64,000 nt of DNA, taken from positions 1-64,000 of the forward strand of contig JAAYUC010000001.1 of assembly GCA_012517865.1 (NCBI GenBank), given 5' to 3'. Origin of the DNA: Chloroflexota bacterium (lineage in GTDB: Bacteria; Chloroflexota; Anaerolineae; Anaerolineales; Anaerolineaceae). Of the stretch, positions 62,112 to 64,000 are shown piece by piece (positions within the stretch are counted from its first letter, which is position 1; each line of letters starts with the position of its first letter). The notes below the pieces were generated by a model, which searched no databases, was not told the origin of the DNA, and saw only the letters and a list, made by a program, of their open reading frames with translations. Both the position numbers and the translations under genes were made by a program.

Positions 62112-64000
62112 ACCAAATTAAGCTAGCATCGCTTGAAATGCACGGCTACAAAACCTTCGCGCGCCAGACCGTTCTGCGTTTCCCCGCGAATACCACCGCG
62201 ATTGTCGGACCGAACGGCTCGGGAAAATCTAACGTGGCGGACGCGATTCGATGGGTATTGGGAGAACAGTCCTATTCCCTGCTGCGCGCAAAAAAAACTG
62301 AGGACATGATTTATATCGGTTCCGACCAGCGCGCGCGCGCCGGTATGGCTTCGGTTTCGATTACCTTCAACAACGAGACCAATTGGCTGCCAATTGATTA
62401 CAACGAAGTGGTTCTGACCCGCCGCGCCTATCGCGACGGCACCAATGAATACCTGCTCAATAACCAACGCGTGCGGCTGAAAGATTTTCATGAGCTGCTG
62501 GCAAAAACCGGCCTCAGCGACCGGACTTACACAATTATTGGACAGGGATTGGTAGACCTGGCGCTTTCCATCAAGCCCGATGAACGCAGCAAGCTCTTTG
62601 AGGAAGCTGCCGGCATAGGTTTATACCGCTCCCGCAAGGAAGAAGCCCTTAAACGCCTGGAAAGCACACAGCGCAACCTGGAACGCGCGCTGGATATTGT
62701 GGATGAAATTCGACCCCGGCTGCGCAGCCTGGAAAGACAGGCTGCCCGCGTGGGCGAGTATAAAAAGGTCCAGGAAAGCCTCCAGGAAAAACTGCGAGCC
62801 TGGTATGGATACCATTGGTTCAAAGCCCAGGAAGAAATCGCGCGCCTGAAACAGGAATTGGAAGCGGCAGAAGAATCTTCTGCCCGGGCGCTCGCGCTGC
62901 TTCAGCAGAACCAGGAAACCTCCGCTTCTCTCAAGGAAAGCATGGCCGCTCAAAGGGAGATGGTAAACCAACTGCATCAAAGGCTCGGAAAGCTGCACGA
63001 TGCCATTCAAGCCGCCAATAGAGACCTGGCTGTGAACGATGAGCGCGAGCAGTCGTTGGTCAGGGCTCAGGCGCAGATTGGTGATGACCTGGCAAAATTG
63101 GAAGAAACGCTGGAGTCGGCTGAAAAGACGTTGGAGTTAATGCGGCAAGAAGCCGAGAAAGAGACGCAAACCCTGGCGCAGCTTCAGGAAAAACGCCGGC
63201 AAATCGAAGCAGAATTGACAGAAGAGCGAAAGAAGCGCAAAGACCTGCAGACCAGGCAAAACGACCTGCAGACCCGCCTCGTAAACCTCGATAAAGAGGC
63301 CCTTGTTCTTAAAAGCAGGAGAAATGAAATTGTCAACCGGCTGGAATCGCTTCAACGCGGTCTGAAGAGCAGCAGCGAGATTCTGGAGACCATCACGAAG
63401 GATGAACAAAACGCCGCGGAAACGCGCCGAAACCTTGAAAACAAATTGGCAGAACACGAGAGACAGCTTCTGGAACTGGATAATCAGCGCAAAGCGCACC
63501 AGGATAATCAGCTGAAGGCAAAGCGGGAGCGAGAGGAAAATTCCGCCCAAATAAACCGATTGAATCTTGAGAAGAATAAACTGACCAATCAGCTTCAGCT
63601 GATGCGTCAGGCTCAGGAGAGCATGGCAGGGTTTTCGGAGGGCGCGAAAACATTCCTGCAGCACCCGCGCGTCAGGCGGTATGGAAAAAAGATTACCGAC
63701 CTGGCCAGCAAATTGGAGGTTTCTGAAAAGTACGAAAAAGCGGTCAGCTCCGCTTTGGGTGAAGCTGTTGACCTGTTAATTCTCCCGGAAGACCGGCTGG
63801 ACAAGGACTTATTAACGACCCTGGCAGCTTATGCTGAAAGTAAAGTCGCGCTCATTGGTTTAGAAGGCCTGAGCCAAGCCAAAGCGCAGCCAGCGCCCTC
63901 AGGAGAAGGCATCCTGGGAAGCGCGGTAGCATTTGTTCAGGCCCCGGAATCAATCTCCGCCCTGGTGGAGCACTTGCTGAGTCAATATCTGTTGGTGGAG
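62108..64000 (+). CDS. smc: Chromosome segregation protein SMC (N-terminal part, cut by the window end)
   Basis: An open frame of 631 codons with no stop before the window end. Walker A GPNGSGKS is at 34-41, followed by the Q-loop GEQSYSLLR. A long coiled coil runs from about 165 to 500, and the hinge begins around 510 (GFSEGAKTFLQHP). It forms the ATPase arms of condensin with ScpA, encoded nearby on the other strand. The overlap with rnc implies coupled translation. The second coiled coil and Walker B lie outside. Confidence 0.95.
   Translation, partial: MNQIKLASLEMHGYKTFARQTVLRFPANTTAIVGPNGSGKSNVADAIRWVLGEQSYSLLRAKKTEDMIYIGSDQRARAGMASVSITFNNETNWLPIDYNEVVLTRRAYRDGTNEYLLNNQRVRLKDFHELLAKTGLSDRTYTIIGQGLVDLALSIKPDERSKLFEEAAGIGLYRSRKEEALKRLESTQRNLERALDIVDEIRPRLRSLERQAARVGEYKKVQESLQEKLRAWYGYHWFKAQEEIARLKQELEAAEESSARALALLQQNQETSASLKESMAAQREMVNQLHQRLGKLHDAIQAANRDLAVNDEREQSLVRAQAQIGDDLAKLEETLESAEKTLELMRQEAEKETQTLAQLQEKRRQIEAELTEERKKRKDLQTRQNDLQTRLVNLDKEALVLKSRRNEIVNRLESLQRGLKSSSEILETITKDEQNAAETRRNLENKLAEHERQLLELDNQRKAHQDNQLKAKREREENSAQINRLNLEKNKLTNQLQLMRQAQESMAGFSEGAKTFLQHPRVRRYGKKITDLASKLEVSEKYEKAVSSALGEAVDLLILPEDRLDKDLLTTLAAYAESKVALIGLEGLSQAKAQPAPSGEGILGSAVAFVQAPESISALVEHLLSQYLLVE

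Noticed and set aside
1-64000. CRISPR arrays, insertion sequences, prophage or integrase genes
   Set aside because: No regularly spaced repeats, transposase motifs or integrase signatures were seen on either strand.

Overview
The window looks like a chromosomal segment of an anaerobic, Gram-positive-like bacterium, most probably a member of the Chloroflexota close to the Anaerolineae. This is inferred from the gene mix: F420 biosynthesis beside molybdenum hydroxylases, B12-type methylmalonyl-CoA mutase, a T-box in front of valS, a glmS ribozyme, YtxH and DUF948-like envelope genes, and a surface protein ending in a short hydrophobic tail of a kind I associate with that class. No phage, insertion sequence, integrase or CRISPR array was seen. 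Both ends cut genes: a repeat-rich surface protein at the left and smc at the right.

Layout. 1-4.9 kb: tail of a surface protein, a nitrilase-family hydrolase, an AmrS-type radical SAM enzyme, histidine ammonia-lyase, a cyclophilin, and a peroxiredoxin-like gene whose catalytic codon is UGA, read here as selenocysteine. 4.9-8.0 kb: a sugar ABC transporter operon (binding lipoprotein and two permeases, no ATPase). 8.3-13.5 kb: class II fructose-1,6-bisphosphatase, GDP-mannose 4,6-dehydratase, and valS behind a T-box. 13.5-16.0 kb: an unrecognised 576-residue protein and a HAD hydrolase.

16.0-23.1 kb is an RNA-modification island. It holds rsmI, a queuosine-precursor transporter, rsmE, and a minus-strand operon of five genes joined by overlapping or nearly touching reading frames: a second RsmI-like methylase, a tRNA-guanine-transglycosylase-like enzyme with an altered substrate loop, two tandem ArmA/Rmt-type 16S rRNA methyltransferases (one with degenerate motifs) and an RsmF-like m5C methyltransferase. 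By family precedent RsmI acts on C1402, Rmt on G1405, RsmF on C1407 and RsmE on U1498. The cluster therefore converges on the 30S decoding site. I consider it the most interesting system in the window.

23.2-29.2 kb: MurJ, a membrane-anchored helical-repeat protein, RimO with a RodZ-like double-HTH protein, and ribosomal protein L9. 29.4-47.5 kb: a long plus-strand run starting with methylmalonyl-CoA mutase and epimerase, then an SsnA-like amidohydrolase, an F420 block (npdG, cofE, cofD, cofC, a luciferase-like oxidoreductase), two molybdenum hydroxylases with complementary domain fusions, XdhC, a MocA-like cytidylyltransferase and a CBS-containing manganese pyrophosphatase. Most junctions overlap or are under 25 bp, which suggests one or two transcripts linking F420 chemistry to molybdenum hydroxylases.

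47.5-55.7 kb: glmS under a glmS ribozyme, then Mrp, PSP1/RicT, a PIG-L deacetylase, an M20 amidohydrolase and a THEP1-like NTPase, followed by tatC-tatA-tatB. 55.7-64 kb: a GH31 glycosidase, tRNA-Asp, two small envelope-type proteins, scpA, threonine synthase, rnc and the start of smc. Several genes have a TATAAT-like box ending only 6-10 nt before the start codon, so leaderless or nearly leaderless transcripts appear common.
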